Shown here: one piece after another, positions 45,679-54,462 of the stretch
Layout: each line of letters begins with the position of its first letter
Numbering within the stretch: the stretch's first letter is position 1
Source: Pseudoalteromonas sp. OOF1S-7
GTDB taxonomy: Bacteria > Pseudomonadota > Gammaproteobacteria > Enterobacterales > Alteromonadaceae
Reading direction: 5' to 3'
Assembly (NCBI RefSeq): GCF_022347765.1
Contig: NZ_JAKRFZ010000025.1
Span: 1-64,000, forward strand
DNA length: 64,000 bases
Made by a program: the position numbers and the translations under genes
The notes under the pieces: model-generated
What the model was told of the DNA's origin: nothing
Database searches by the model: none
What the model saw: the letters and a program-made list of their open reading frames with translations, nothing else

Positions 45679-46233
45679 ATGGGATCCTATTTAGTCTTGG
45701 CAATGGGGGTGGGGTTACAGTCTGTTCCGGGTAACCTCGTATTACAAGAACCAGCCAACGAATATCATTACTCCAGGGAAACCGGGCGAGTTTTAAAGCT
45801 GGCTATCAGTGTGGGAAGTGAAGTAGCAAAAAAAAAGATAATGTTACAGTATGTCACTGAAGGTAGCGAAGAGACTAAAGCTCTAGTTTCCAACGAAAAT
45901 GGCTATGTTGACTATGTCAACCCAAATGCCAAGCCGGGCAAAGTGTTTGCCCCTGGTGAGTTGTTACTGCGGATACAAAGTCGGCGGGTTTTTGGCGCTC
46001 ACTACTTTGAGCCAAAAGAGATCGAACATACAAAAGCTTTTCAGAAGATTCAGACAAACTCCAGTTTGTGGTTGTGTTCGGATGCGCGGCCTATCGAGGT
46101 TAGGGTTGATGATATTGCTAAAAACAGTTTACTCGTCTCAATGCAACTGAAAAAAGAAGAATATGGTCAGCTACAGCAGACCATTGGCGGCGGCAATTTC
46201 GCTCTGCATCAGTCTGTGCAGGCATGTTTATAA
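45679..46233 (+). CDS. small HlyD/lipoyl-like protein, possible minimal export adaptor
   Basis: A 184-residue protein. After a short hydrophobic N-terminus, SRETGRVLKLAISVGSEV then KKKIMLQYV, and later ALVSNENGYVDYVNP then GKVFAPGELLLRIQ, resemble the two half-lipoyl motifs of membrane-fusion (HlyD-type) adaptors. In true adaptors these halves are separated by a long coiled coil; here only about ten residues lie between. The C-terminus (about 90-184) could be a beta-barrel domain. AGGAG precedes ATG 45679 by 11 bases (a TTG at 45676 is nearer). Probably an operon with GG peptide 2. The assignment is by motif only. Confidence 0.55.
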   Translation: MGSYLVLAMGVGLQSVPGNLVLQEPANEYHYSRETGRVLKLAISVGSEVAKKKIMLQYVTEGSEETKALVSNENGYVDYVNPNAKPGKVFAPGELLLRIQSRRVFGAHYFEPKEIEHTKAFQKIQTNSSLWLCSDARPIEVRVDDIAKNSLLVSMQLKKEEYGQLQQTIGGGNFALHQSVQACL

Positions 46234-47131
46234 GCCCTCAGAGCGCTCCTGACAACAGTACGGAGCATTAGCCACTCCAAATACAAATAGCCCGTGTGGC
46301 TGGCTATCACTTTTCTCTCCTTCGCGTTAATTCGTGCTTCTCAAAGGGTCCACATGCAAATATGTGGACCTTGTTACCTTCTAGACATTTTTAAATATAC
46401 TGGCATGGTGCCCGACTTGTTTGTTGTTTAGTGAGTCTGTTGTCGCGAGAGATTACTATCTGAACAGAGATAAGGGGGGCCTGGCTTGATCATTGTGCGC
46501 CTTGTTTGCCACGCTGATGAGCAGTCTGAAACACCACTTTTGATTGCATCTCTTACAGGACCGTGTCCCGCATTTCTTTCATTGAGTAGCACTGGTATTA
46601 CTATCTTTCACTGCGCCAAACCGGTGCGGCGAGCCATACTGTGCAATTGATCCGGCATGGCTCAGCCTGGCTCAATGGCTCGTGCCCGATGTTTACACCC
46701 GCAGCCACAAATATTGCAATAACCAGGCAAGCTCACAATCAATCGGCAAGACTTAAATATTCAGGGTTACATATCTTTTACCATGACTCCTGTAAGAGCA
46801 CGAAAAGGTGCTGTTCGGGTGTGTCTGCGAAAACAAATTGCGCGCGTATGCAGGGGAAAATGACATTGACTACGCAGCAGGAAAGCGAATTGCTGATGGG
46901 AATAATTATTAACAAAAAAGCTATGAGATGGATAGATTACGGGACTCTCCGCGAGGTGCTATTAATCAATATTTAGCCGCTACTTAGTCATAAGGAACTT
47001 TGCTAAATGATTGAAATTGTTTGATATAATAAATTTCGTGGCGGTTTGATTGTGTGTTGTTGCTGGGGCAATATGGACCCATCAAATGATTAAACATGCT
47101 CTGCTTAACGGGGCCACTTGAGGACATAACA
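46234..47131. other. gene-poor region between adaptor-like gene and LuxR gene
   Basis: An inverted repeat at 46347-46370 (GGTCCACAT with its complement) may end the peptide-adaptor transcript, although no T-run follows. A 38-codon frame at 46860-46976 with AGGGG before its ATG encodes a hydrophobic, Cys-free peptide (MTLTTQQESELL...); support is weak. The last 130 bases are AT-rich and probably hold the LuxR gene promoter. Confidence 0.4.
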
Positions 47132-47809
47132 ATGCAACAAAATACCATCCTTGGACTGTTTGACACTCAACATGAAATTAAACAGATGATTGCCAAATTC
47201 GAACAAGTTAGTATCGCTGAAGAATTAACGAATACACTAAAATCTATATCAAAAGAGTCGGGCTACGACTGTCTGGGTTTTATCGATTTCTGTCCGGTAT
47301 CAGCGTCGTCATATGAAGAGAATATCTATGGTGAAATTTCAACCGAGTTGGCTGACGAAATGTCTGACCATGCTATTTATGAGCATTGTAAATCTGGTAT
47401 TCGTTTGCTGCCATTGTCCGGCATACTTACGCATAGCCGTCAGCAAGGTCAAGTATATGTGATGCCAATGCGTGGTGTGACCGGCATTTATGGTGGGCTG
47501 GTATTCGATATTCCGGACAGTTTTTGCCAACAGAAGAGTATTGAGTTTGTGGACTGGTGTTGGACCATTATCTCACCTTATCTGCTTCAGGCCGCGTTAC
47601 GCTGCAGAGTCAAAAAACTACATATTACGAAACGAGAAAAAGACTGCTTAATATGGGCCTGTGAAGGGAAAACTTCTTGGGAAATCAGCCAGATACTGGG
47701 TATCTCAGAGCGTACGGTTAATTTTCACTTATCAAACTGTATTGTAAAAACAGATAGCACAAACCGACAGCAGGCAATAGTAAAGTGCATTATCAATAAT
47801 CTGATTTAG
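47132..47809 (+). CDS. LuxR-family transcriptional regulator
   Basis: A 225-residue protein with a C-terminal LuxR helix-turn-helix (about 165-222: ITKREKDCLIWACEGKTSWEISQILGISERTVNFHLSN). The N-terminal 150 residues match the size of an autoinducer-binding domain (YDCLGFIDFCPV... region), but several residues invariant in AHL receptors are not obvious, so ligand binding is uncertain. No luxI gene is visible. ATG 47132 follows GAGGA by eight bases; an upstream ATG at 47096 lacks that support. Convergent with the CadC-like gene. Confidence 0.85.
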   Translation: MQQNTILGLFDTQHEIKQMIAKFEQVSIAEELTNTLKSISKESGYDCLGFIDFCPVSASSYEENIYGEISTELADEMSDHAIYEHCKSGIRLLPLSGILTHSRQQGQVYVMPMRGVTGIYGGLVFDIPDSFCQQKSIEFVDWCWTIISPYLLQAALRCRVKKLHITKREKDCLIWACEGKTSWEISQILGISERTVNFHLSNCIVKTDSTNRQQAIVKCIINNLI

Positions 47810-47884
47810 TTACACAGGCTGGCTTTTAAAATGATGTTAGTTATCAATTTTTTTGCTGGGGAGGACTCTCCCCAGTATGCCAGA

Positions 47885-50020
47885 TCACAGTGGCGCTGTG
47901 ATGTCGGCTTTGACGAGTTGGTTTTCTACCACTTCAATGATATCCAGGTAAAGGGCATTCGTTTTCTGAGAAAAGCGGATCCTGTCGATAACAAAACTGG
48001 AGCTGTCAACTTTGTATATTTCCTGTTTGGGCTGTTGTTCGCCAAAATTAATCCTGAACACGGTTTCACCATCGGAGTGGTACAAAGCACCATTTCCAGC
48101 GGTTATTGAGTGCTTGTACTTGGCTTTTGAGAGCTCAATTCGGTCAGCCTTTTCGCCGGTATTGATATCGTACAAAGATACTTCGTCATGTGACGATAAG
48201 CTGGCATAAAACTGACTATTCAGTTGTCCAAACCACAACGGACGTTCGATAGGTAAGGCAATACTTTTGTCAGAATCCAGAGAGTGCATAAAGGCTTTTC
48301 CTCTCAGGGTTTTTGCATCCACAACCGAATACCCAATGTTATCCTCTTCAAGGTACTCTGCCGATACTATAGTGCCGTCAACACTAATTGAATCGGAAAG
48401 TTCTAACGTCTTGGCGTCATACGTTTCAAGCTTATTGTTGTAACGGACCAGTAATTCTTGTCTTTGCGCACTGTAATGAATTGATTCATAATTCGACGCA
48501 GGCAGAGCTAGGGCTTCGTACTGACCATCGGGAGATTTACGATAAATACTGCGCAGGCCACCTTGCTGGCGTAAAAAAATCACGCTGTCTTCAAAGTCAG
48601 CAGCGTGAATGTCATCAAACTCGCTGTTAATCAGAGGGTGCAGCTCGCCACCTTGCGGGCTTAATGTGTATACATCTTGTAAAAATGGATAGGTAACCGC
48701 TAGCAATTCATCGTGAGAAAGAGGCTGATTGCTTGCATATTTTACCGTATTGGGTAGTTTTGCCGCTGAGATAACCTTTTTCTTATCCAGTGAATAAGTA
48801 AACAGAATATTTTCTACATTATCAAACCAGATCAGAGCGTTGTGTTTCTTCTCATAAGACAACGACCAGATCCGATTGTCCGTATCATACAGTTTGACCT
48901 GGTTACCACCATCAAGATCTGTCATATATAATTCGCTGCCCTGATAGTGATGTCTTTCAAAAATAATAACTTCTAAATCAGGTAGATAAGTAAGAAATCT
49001 ATCGCCATAAGAATTCAAATTTGGCGAAGTAATCTGATATTCCTGACCTGTTGAGATATCTCGGCTGGCAAGTGCTGCGAGTTCATCCCGATCACGGTAG
49101 CCGCTTTTGGAATAAATGAGTCTGCCGTCGCTGACACCTGCACCGGTGAAGCCTTGCAAGCTACAGTCAAATAAATACTGATTGGTTCCGTCAAAGCTGG
49201 CATTGATCAGCCATACCTCACATTGTTCACCGTTAATGGCCCGGTAAAAAACTTTATTAGAATCAGCTGACCAGCCGATCGGGAAATAATTAGTCCCGTC
49301 CTCAGCGAGGCGCTTTTCGTGGCCTGTTTGCAAAGTTTTTACGACGAGAGAGTAATTTTGGCTATTTTTTTGAATAATTGAGAAGGCAACAAAGTTTTTA
49401 TTGGGTGAGATATTTGGCCTTGTATAGCGGCCATTGACCCATGATAAGACCGTTTCCTGTACCTGCTTTTCTATGGCATTAACCGGCACGTTGTCTGGAT
49501 CATTGTTTTGACTGAGCAACGCGACACTGATAGAAACGGCCAGAGTGCTGAACAGAGCACCCAACACCCAGGAGGTCTTCTTACGCCTGTGAGGCGGTTC
49601 AGCGGTGATGGCTTTTGCTTTTATCTCGGTTGAAACGGCAGGATTAAGTTTTGTATTCTCAGTAGATTCAGTTTGATGATACTCAACAAAAGGCTCAATG
49701 GCTAAGCTATAACCCTTTCTGTAGTGGGTTTTAACTATCATCCCTTTCTGATTCTCCGATTTCAGGGTTTTCCTGAGTTCAGACATTGCTCTGTTTATTG
49801 CATTATCATCAACATATTTCTGACACCAGACATCCTCCACCAGATTTTGCCGAGTGATGATAGTATCTGAGTTTAAAATCAAATAGCTGATAATGCGAAA
49901 GAGCAGGGGCTCAAGCTCTTTTTCGATGTCTCCGTCAGTGAGTACCTGACGTTTAGGGTCAAGTTTCCAGGAGCCAAGAGTGATCGATTTAACTGTTCTA
50001 GAGAAGCTGACTTCGTTCAT
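47885..50020 (-). CDS. CadC-like membrane regulator with propeller-like sensor
   Basis: A 711-residue one-component regulator. Residues about 12-107 form an OmpR/ToxR winged-helix DNA-binding domain (LFRIISYLILN, DDNAINRAMSELRKTLK, HYRKGYSL). After a Pro/Thr/Glu linker one membrane helix (150-170) leads to a large periplasmic part with repeated beta-strand blocks resembling TolB/WD40 propeller blades (NKNFVAFSIIQKNSQNYSLVV, GWSADSNKVFYRA). Such proteins are frequent in Pseudoalteromonas and Shewanella. Its target may be the surrounding peptide or NRPS genes; this is by position only. Confidence 0.85.
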   Translation of the reverse strand: MNEVSFSRTVKSITLGSWKLDPKRQVLTDGDIEKELEPLLFRIISYLILNSDTIITRQNLVEDVWCQKYVDDNAINRAMSELRKTLKSENQKGMIVKTHYRKGYSLAIEPFVEYHQTESTENTKLNPAVSTEIKAKAITAEPPHRRKKTSWVLGALFSTLAVSISVALLSQNNDPDNVPVNAIEKQVQETVLSWVNGRYTRPNISPNKNFVAFSIIQKNSQNYSLVVKTLQTGHEKRLAEDGTNYFPIGWSADSNKVFYRAINGEQCEVWLINASFDGTNQYLFDCSLQGFTGAGVSDGRLIYSKSGYRDRDELAALASRDISTGQEYQITSPNLNSYGDRFLTYLPDLEVIIFERHHYQGSELYMTDLDGGNQVKLYDTDNRIWSLSYEKKHNALIWFDNVENILFTYSLDKKKVISAAKLPNTVKYASNQPLSHDELLAVTYPFLQDVYTLSPQGGELHPLINSEFDDIHAADFEDSVIFLRQQGGLRSIYRKSPDGQYEALALPASNYESIHYSAQRQELLVRYNNKLETYDAKTLELSDSISVDGTIVSAEYLEEDNIGYSVVDAKTLRGKAFMHSLDSDKSIALPIERPLWFGQLNSQFYASLSSHDEVSLYDINTGEKADRIELSKAKYKHSITAGNGALYHSDGETVFRINFGEQQPKQEIYKVDSSSFVIDRIRFSQKTNALYLDIIEVVENQLVKADITAPL

Positions 50021-50420
50021 TGTCCTGAATTTGTTGTTATTAGGATTATGTCAAGCATTCAGACTATATATATAGTCATGTAAAAACTCAACAGAAAGAT
50101 GAGAAGGGCTTTTGATTTACAAGTGTTATATTTATTTTCGATAAATGTAAAAGGAAGGGTTGTGGCATACTTTTTATCTTATCTTTTTGAATTTTATGTG
50201 TATTTAAAATTTTGTAGTGAGTCATTCCTGTGTCAGGTCAAGATATAAATTCTTACAATATCACGGATTCAAAACCGCATAGCAGGTCATGGCGAGATAA
50301 GAATTTAACAAAAATCCGGGTCACTGTTGCAGTACAGGTATCTGTCGGCTGGAGACAATTGACGCCTGGAACTCTGACGGAACCGCCGCCAGTGTGTGCC
50401 ACTGTTTACCGACAGTCATG
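50021..50420. other. intergenic region upstream of the CadC-like gene
   Basis: About 400 bases between the CadC-like start and the 3' end of the ParB-like gene, both on the minus strand. The first 200 bases are strongly AT-rich and should hold the CadC-like promoter. A plus-strand frame from 50230 runs antisense into the ParB-like gene and looks spurious. Confidence 0.4.
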
Positions 50421-51515
50421 TCAGTCTTCAGAGGCTTTGCATTTACTGTCCAAAATTTCGATAGCCTTAGTCAGTATGTCAGAGACCGCTTTACGATTAC
50501 CCCATTCAAGCGCGTGCCAGTCAATCTCATCAACGACTTCGGTAATATTGTGAGTCAGTAGCATTTTTACTGTTTCTATACTTTGGATTGGCTTTATTCT
50601 GAAGGCTTTTTCACGAGGTTTGACGGGTAATTTTTCTCCGGTGAGTTTGGCATTTATCCGCTTGTTGATCTCCGCTTTATCGGTGACTGTTAACAATGTT
50701 TTATCAAACTCACTGTAATATTGATTCTCAACTTGCTTAACGATTTTTTTGACATTGATAAAAGGCAGGCTGATCAACCCTTGTTCATATGCCTCAATGA
50801 CACATTTGTACCGAGTAAGAACATTGTAGTTGTCAAAGCTTCCCATGGAGATCCCCAGATTAGCTGCCATCTCTTTGACGGTCAGCTTCTTTTCGCCGAT
50901 TTTGAGTTTTGCCAGGCTGAGGCTCTCCAATTCCTGCATAGCACTTAAAAACGCTTGCAGTTTACCGTATTGGGGTAAGTCATCTCGGCTGGCATTTTCC
51001 TGAAACTGCTTCACTTTCGATAGCAATGGCTTAGCATCGTACACTTTAAATTGAGCGCTTGAGTCGTAACCTTTACTGTAAACCATGGCAAAAAAGCGTC
51101 GGTGCCCCGTTAGAATTTGGTACTTGCCGTGTTCTAAAGGGTACACAGTGGGAACCTGAATGATTTCTGCAACGGAGATGTTCTCTGCCAGCTCAAGGAC
51201 AGACTCCAGCGTTTGATTGGCTTTTTTCCACTGTGCGGAGCCATAATTAAAGCAGTTTACAATGCAATTCTTTCCTATCAGTACGTGATCTCTTGAGTCA
51301 TACATTTCTACTAGCTGGTTTTTAGTGAGCCAACGAGACGTAAATTGCCTGGCATGTTCATCCTCCATAAATTTCGCGGGCAGAAATCGTGCATTGTGTG
51401 GATCGGGAGCGACAGCAGATAAGAACAGGGATTTGTACTCAAAAGTTTCAGAATTGAGCGCTTCACGACTGTTAACGTTAGCCAACATCAGTTGGTCTAA
51501 TTTATTTTTATTCAT
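50421..51515 (-). CDS. orphan ParB/Spo0J-like protein
   Basis: A 364-residue protein. The central part has ParB-type features: YPLEHGKYQILTGHRRFFAMVYSKG (equivalent of the CTP-binding GERR box) and QFQENASRDDLPQYGKLQAFLSAMQ (equivalent of ENxxRxDL), followed by a helix-turn-helix like ANLGISMGSFDNYNVLTRY. No parA partner lies nearby, so it is not a standard chromosome partition gene; such orphans occur on plasmids, integrative elements and as regulators. Its presence suggests the region was once mobile. The start ATG 51515 follows a weak ribosome site. Confidence 0.75.
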   Translation of the reverse strand: MNKNKLDQLMLANVNSREALNSETFEYKSLFLSAVAPDPHNARFLPAKFMEDEHARQFTSRWLTKNQLVEMYDSRDHVLIGKNCIVNCFNYGSAQWKKANQTLESVLELAENISVAEIIQVPTVYPLEHGKYQILTGHRRFFAMVYSKGYDSSAQFKVYDAKPLLSKVKQFQENASRDDLPQYGKLQAFLSAMQELESLSLAKLKIGEKKLTVKEMAANLGISMGSFDNYNVLTRYKCVIEAYEQGLISLPFINVKKIVKQVENQYYSEFDKTLLTVTDKAEINKRINAKLTGEKLPVKPREKAFRIKPIQSIETVKMLLTHNITEVVDEIDWHALEWGNRKAVSDILTKAIEILDSKCKASED

Positions 51516-51711
51516 AGGGTTAGGAGCCTTTTACGACGCTAAAGGTAAAGGGTGAACACCTTAGTTGGTAGATCTAACAGGTATACACTCAAAGGTTAAC
51601 GATGCACCATGTGAACCATACTAAGTAATTGCTCTGGTGTGAAGTCTTAAATCGACACACAGCACAGCAGAATAAATTTAAAACGCAGTTTACAAGCGGT
51701 GGAGTCAAGAT

Positions 51712-51906
51712 ATGAATATAGATATGAGCATCATTGAGTGGGCGTTTGAGAAAGGATACAACCTGGGTTCTGCCGATATGAGAGAAGGCGTTTATATCTC
51801 AGAAGCGGGCCGACGTTCGCGCTTGCTTGATGACATAAAGGCATTTGTAGAAAGTCACCAGATGATGGCCGTCGAGCATGATGCTCAGCCTCCAAGCCTA
51901 AACTGA
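51712..51906 (+). CDS. small hypothetical protein (64 aa)
   Basis: Sixty-four codons with GGAG about eight bases before the ATG. The product is acidic and predicted helical (IEWAFEKGYNLGSADMREG, RRSRLLDDIKAFVESH), with no membrane segment or recognised motif. It lies 200 bases from the divergent ParB-like gene and before the NRPS locus. It may be a small regulatory protein; the coding call rests on the ribosome site and composition. Confidence 0.55.
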   Translation: MNIDMSIIEWAFEKGYNLGSADMREGVYISEAGRRSRLLDDIKAFVESHQMMAVEHDAQPPSLN

Positions 51907-51992
51907 CACAGGTTAAATACTAGAGTGGATAGCTGATCCCGGTCAGCTTTAGGGGCAGCCCTGACCTGCAACAGCGTTTTATCAGTAGCAAT

Positions 51993-52010
51993 GATCTCAT
52001 GCGTGAGATC
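51993..52010. other. palindromic hairpin before the acylase gene
   Basis: GATCTCA/TGAGATC with a 4-base loop, 25 bases before the acylase ATG. No T-run follows, so it could be an operator or a structure in the leader of the NRPS operon. Confidence 0.4.
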
Positions 52011-52035
52011 TTAACCCTCCGTTGGTAATAAATAC

Positions 52036-54459
52036 ATGCAAATTAAAAATTGGTTTACACGACACCCTTTGTTGTGCCGGTTTGGCACGTTTATTTTGGC
52101 ACCTTCCGTACTGTGTGCCTATGTGGCATACCAGCAACAGGTACTTTCAGCCTTACCACCGACAGGTGCAAACACAGTTGCGGCAACAGTTCATGAGCCG
52201 GTTGTGATAACACGCGACACACATGGTGTGCCTTATATTGAGGCTGGCTCAGCGGCGGATGCTTATTTTGCGATGGGGTATCTGCACGCACAAGATCGGC
52301 TGTGGCAACTGGAATTACAGCGCAGACTCAGTGCCGGAAAATTGAGTGAGGTTTTTGGTAAAGAGAGTCTCAATTACGACGTTTGGGTACGCACACTGGG
52401 GCTTTATGCGGTAGCTGAGCACAGCAAGGCGCATTTGTCTGAGCAGGCTTTGGCGTCGTTACAAGCTTATGCGGCAGGGATCAATGATTTCCTGCGCCAA
52501 CAGCCTACATTACCGGTGGAGTTTACTATGCTTGGGATCACGCCTGAGCCCTGGCGTGTCGAGGACTCCCTGGCTTGGATGAAGATGTTTTCGCTCAGCA
52601 TGTCGGGCAATCTGGAAGAAGAGATCCAACGCAGTGTTGCCCTGAGAACGTTACCCAAAACCTTGTTTACTCAGTTTTTCGAATCAGACATATCACAGCC
52701 TGTTGAGCCGCTTGCGCAAGGGCCGGTTGCGAGTTTATCCGGACTGCATCACACCATTAAACAACTAGAAAAAGATTATAAGGTGGGGGGGAAACACATA
52801 GGGAGTAATGCCTGGGTCGTGTCTGCCGAAAAAAGTGCGACCGGATACGCCATACTTGCAAACGACCCGCACCTGGGACTTCAGATCCCGTCTCTGTGGT
52901 ATGCCGTTTCCCAAGATGTGCCAGATAATCTGCTCCAGGGGATGAGTTTGGTCGGATTGCCCGTGATTGTTTTTGGTCAGAATAATCAGATTGCCTGGGG
53001 TGGCACGAATATGGAAGCTGACTTGCAAGACCTGGTTGTAGAGCAGGTGCATCCGGATGACCCTAATCTCTATCGCTATCAACAGCAATGGTTGCCTTTT
53101 ACTTCTCGCACGGAATACATCAAGGTTAAAAGCGACTTTCCAAGTGTACTTAAGCCAGCCTATCGGGATGTTGAACTGAAGATCAAAGAAACGTTGACAG
53201 GTCCGGTGATCAGCAAGACCGGTTTGCCTCAGGCTGTTTCTTTACGCTGGACAGCGCTACAAGCAAAAGACTCGACTTATGATGGCTTTTTCCACATAAA
53301 CCGGGCACAAAACTGGTCTGAGTTTAAGGCCGCTGCCGATCAAATCGCATCACCCAGCCTGAACCTTTTTTATGTCGATAAACAAAATAACATTGGCTTT
53401 ACCGGTGCTGGCAATATTCCGATTCGACAGCAGGGGACTGGGATATTACCGGCTACACGTGCCGCTCACGGAGATGTATGGCAGGGTTTTATTCCAAAAG
53501 ATGAGATGCCGAGCGAGTTGAATCCGCCAAGAGGCTACATCATCAATGCCAACAATCGCAATGTCGCGCAGGATTACCCCTATCATGTTTCTTCCAGCTT
53601 TGCGGATCCGGCACGTGCCAATCGCATTGAGCAGTTGCTGGACGAACAGCCATTGGATCTTGATTACATCAAACTAATGCAAATGGATGTAAAGGATCTG
53701 ACAGTCACCCGGCTTAAAGCGGTCATGGAAACGGTCAAGGCTGAAGACCTCTGGCAACAAGAAGCGTTGGATCAACTGTCATCCTGGCAGGGGGAAGCAA
53801 CAGCCGACAGCATCGCCGCGACGCTTTTCTATACCTGGTCCAGGCAGATTTATCGGGTGCTGTTAAATGACGAACTGATCCCCGCATGGAATGAAAAAGC
53901 GGCCACGGGACAATTGCTCGGGCTGCGCGGGCGACTGAGCTATGACCAACTAGCCGAATTGCTGTTACAAGACTCCCCGCTCTGTGATGACTCCAACACA
54001 CTGGAAATTGAGTCCTGTGACACAGTTTTGCTCAGCGCACTGGACAGGACATTAATCATGAACAGCAAGCTACACGGCGATGAAATCGAGGACTGGCAAT
54101 GGGGCAAGTTTCAGACGACCCGCTATGACCATATGCCGTTTGGCAAAGTGAAGCACCTCAACACCGTGTTCTCGCGAGAAGTGGCAACCGGTGGTTCCAG
54201 TAATACGGTTAATGTTGCTGCGGGGTTTTACGAACAAGACAGTGGCTTTATTCAAAACTATGGTGCGGGATTCAGACAAGTTATCGACATGGGCGGGCGT
54301 TATCAGTTTATGAATTCCACCGGACAGTCTGGTCAGGTCGCCAGCCAGCATTATGACGATATGGTCGCTCAGTTTGCGCAGGGTCAGTACATTTCATTTG
54401 AACTGCCCGCAAAGGCCACCCACAAGCTAACACTCATTCCAAAAACAGGGCAGGAGTAA
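52036..54459 (+). CDS. penicillin acylase family Ntn-hydrolase
   Basis: An 807-residue periplasmic enzyme expected to cleave amide bonds of acylated peptides or acyl-homoserine lactones after self-processing. An N-terminal hydrophobic segment (about 12-32) acts as signal or anchor. The alpha chain ends near GGKHIG and the nucleophile Ser257 begins the beta chain (SNAWVVS), with the family motifs NDPHLGLQIPSLWY and VIVFGQNNQIAWGGTN. It starts four bases before the exporter gene, so it belongs to the NRPS operon. Likely roles are removal of an N-acyl prodrug part from the peptide (as PvdQ does for pyoverdine) or quorum quenching; position favours the former. Confidence 0.88.
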   Translation: MQIKNWFTRHPLLCRFGTFILAPSVLCAYVAYQQQVLSALPPTGANTVAATVHEPVVITRDTHGVPYIEAGSAADAYFAMGYLHAQDRLWQLELQRRLSAGKLSEVFGKESLNYDVWVRTLGLYAVAEHSKAHLSEQALASLQAYAAGINDFLRQQPTLPVEFTMLGITPEPWRVEDSLAWMKMFSLSMSGNLEEEIQRSVALRTLPKTLFTQFFESDISQPVEPLAQGPVASLSGLHHTIKQLEKDYKVGGKHIGSNAWVVSAEKSATGYAILANDPHLGLQIPSLWYAVSQDVPDNLLQGMSLVGLPVIVFGQNNQIAWGGTNMEADLQDLVVEQVHPDDPNLYRYQQQWLPFTSRTEYIKVKSDFPSVLKPAYRDVELKIKETLTGPVISKTGLPQAVSLRWTALQAKDSTYDGFFHINRAQNWSEFKAAADQIASPSLNLFYVDKQNNIGFTGAGNIPIRQQGTGILPATRAAHGDVWQGFIPKDEMPSELNPPRGYIINANNRNVAQDYPYHVSSSFADPARANRIEQLLDEQPLDLDYIKLMQMDVKDLTVTRLKAVMETVKAEDLWQQEALDQLSSWQGEATADSIAATLFYTWSRQIYRVLLNDELIPAWNEKAATGQLLGLRGRLSYDQLAELLLQDSPLCDDSNTLEIESCDTVLLSALDRTLIMNSKLHGDEIEDWQWGKFQTTRYDHMPFGKVKHLNTVFSREVATGGSSNTVNVAAGFYEQDSGFIQNYGAGFRQVIDMGGRYQFMNSTGQSGQVASQHYDDMVAQFAQGQYISFELPAKATHKLTLIPKTGQE

Positions 54460-54462
54460 ACC

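Noticed and set aside
46641..46976. 111-residue frame before the LuxR gene
   Set aside because: Its composition looks non-coding and no ribosome site precedes the first ATG; only the last 38 codons have any support, which is weak.
50230..50553. 107-residue plus-strand frame
   Set aside because: GTG start, overlap antisense to the ParB-like gene, Ser/Thr-rich composition like a non-coding strand.
43508..52035. CRISPR array, prophage or insertion sequence in the accessory region
   Set aside because: No regularly spaced repeats, no transposase or phage structural gene and no terminal repeats were seen; only the ParB-like gene hints at mobility.
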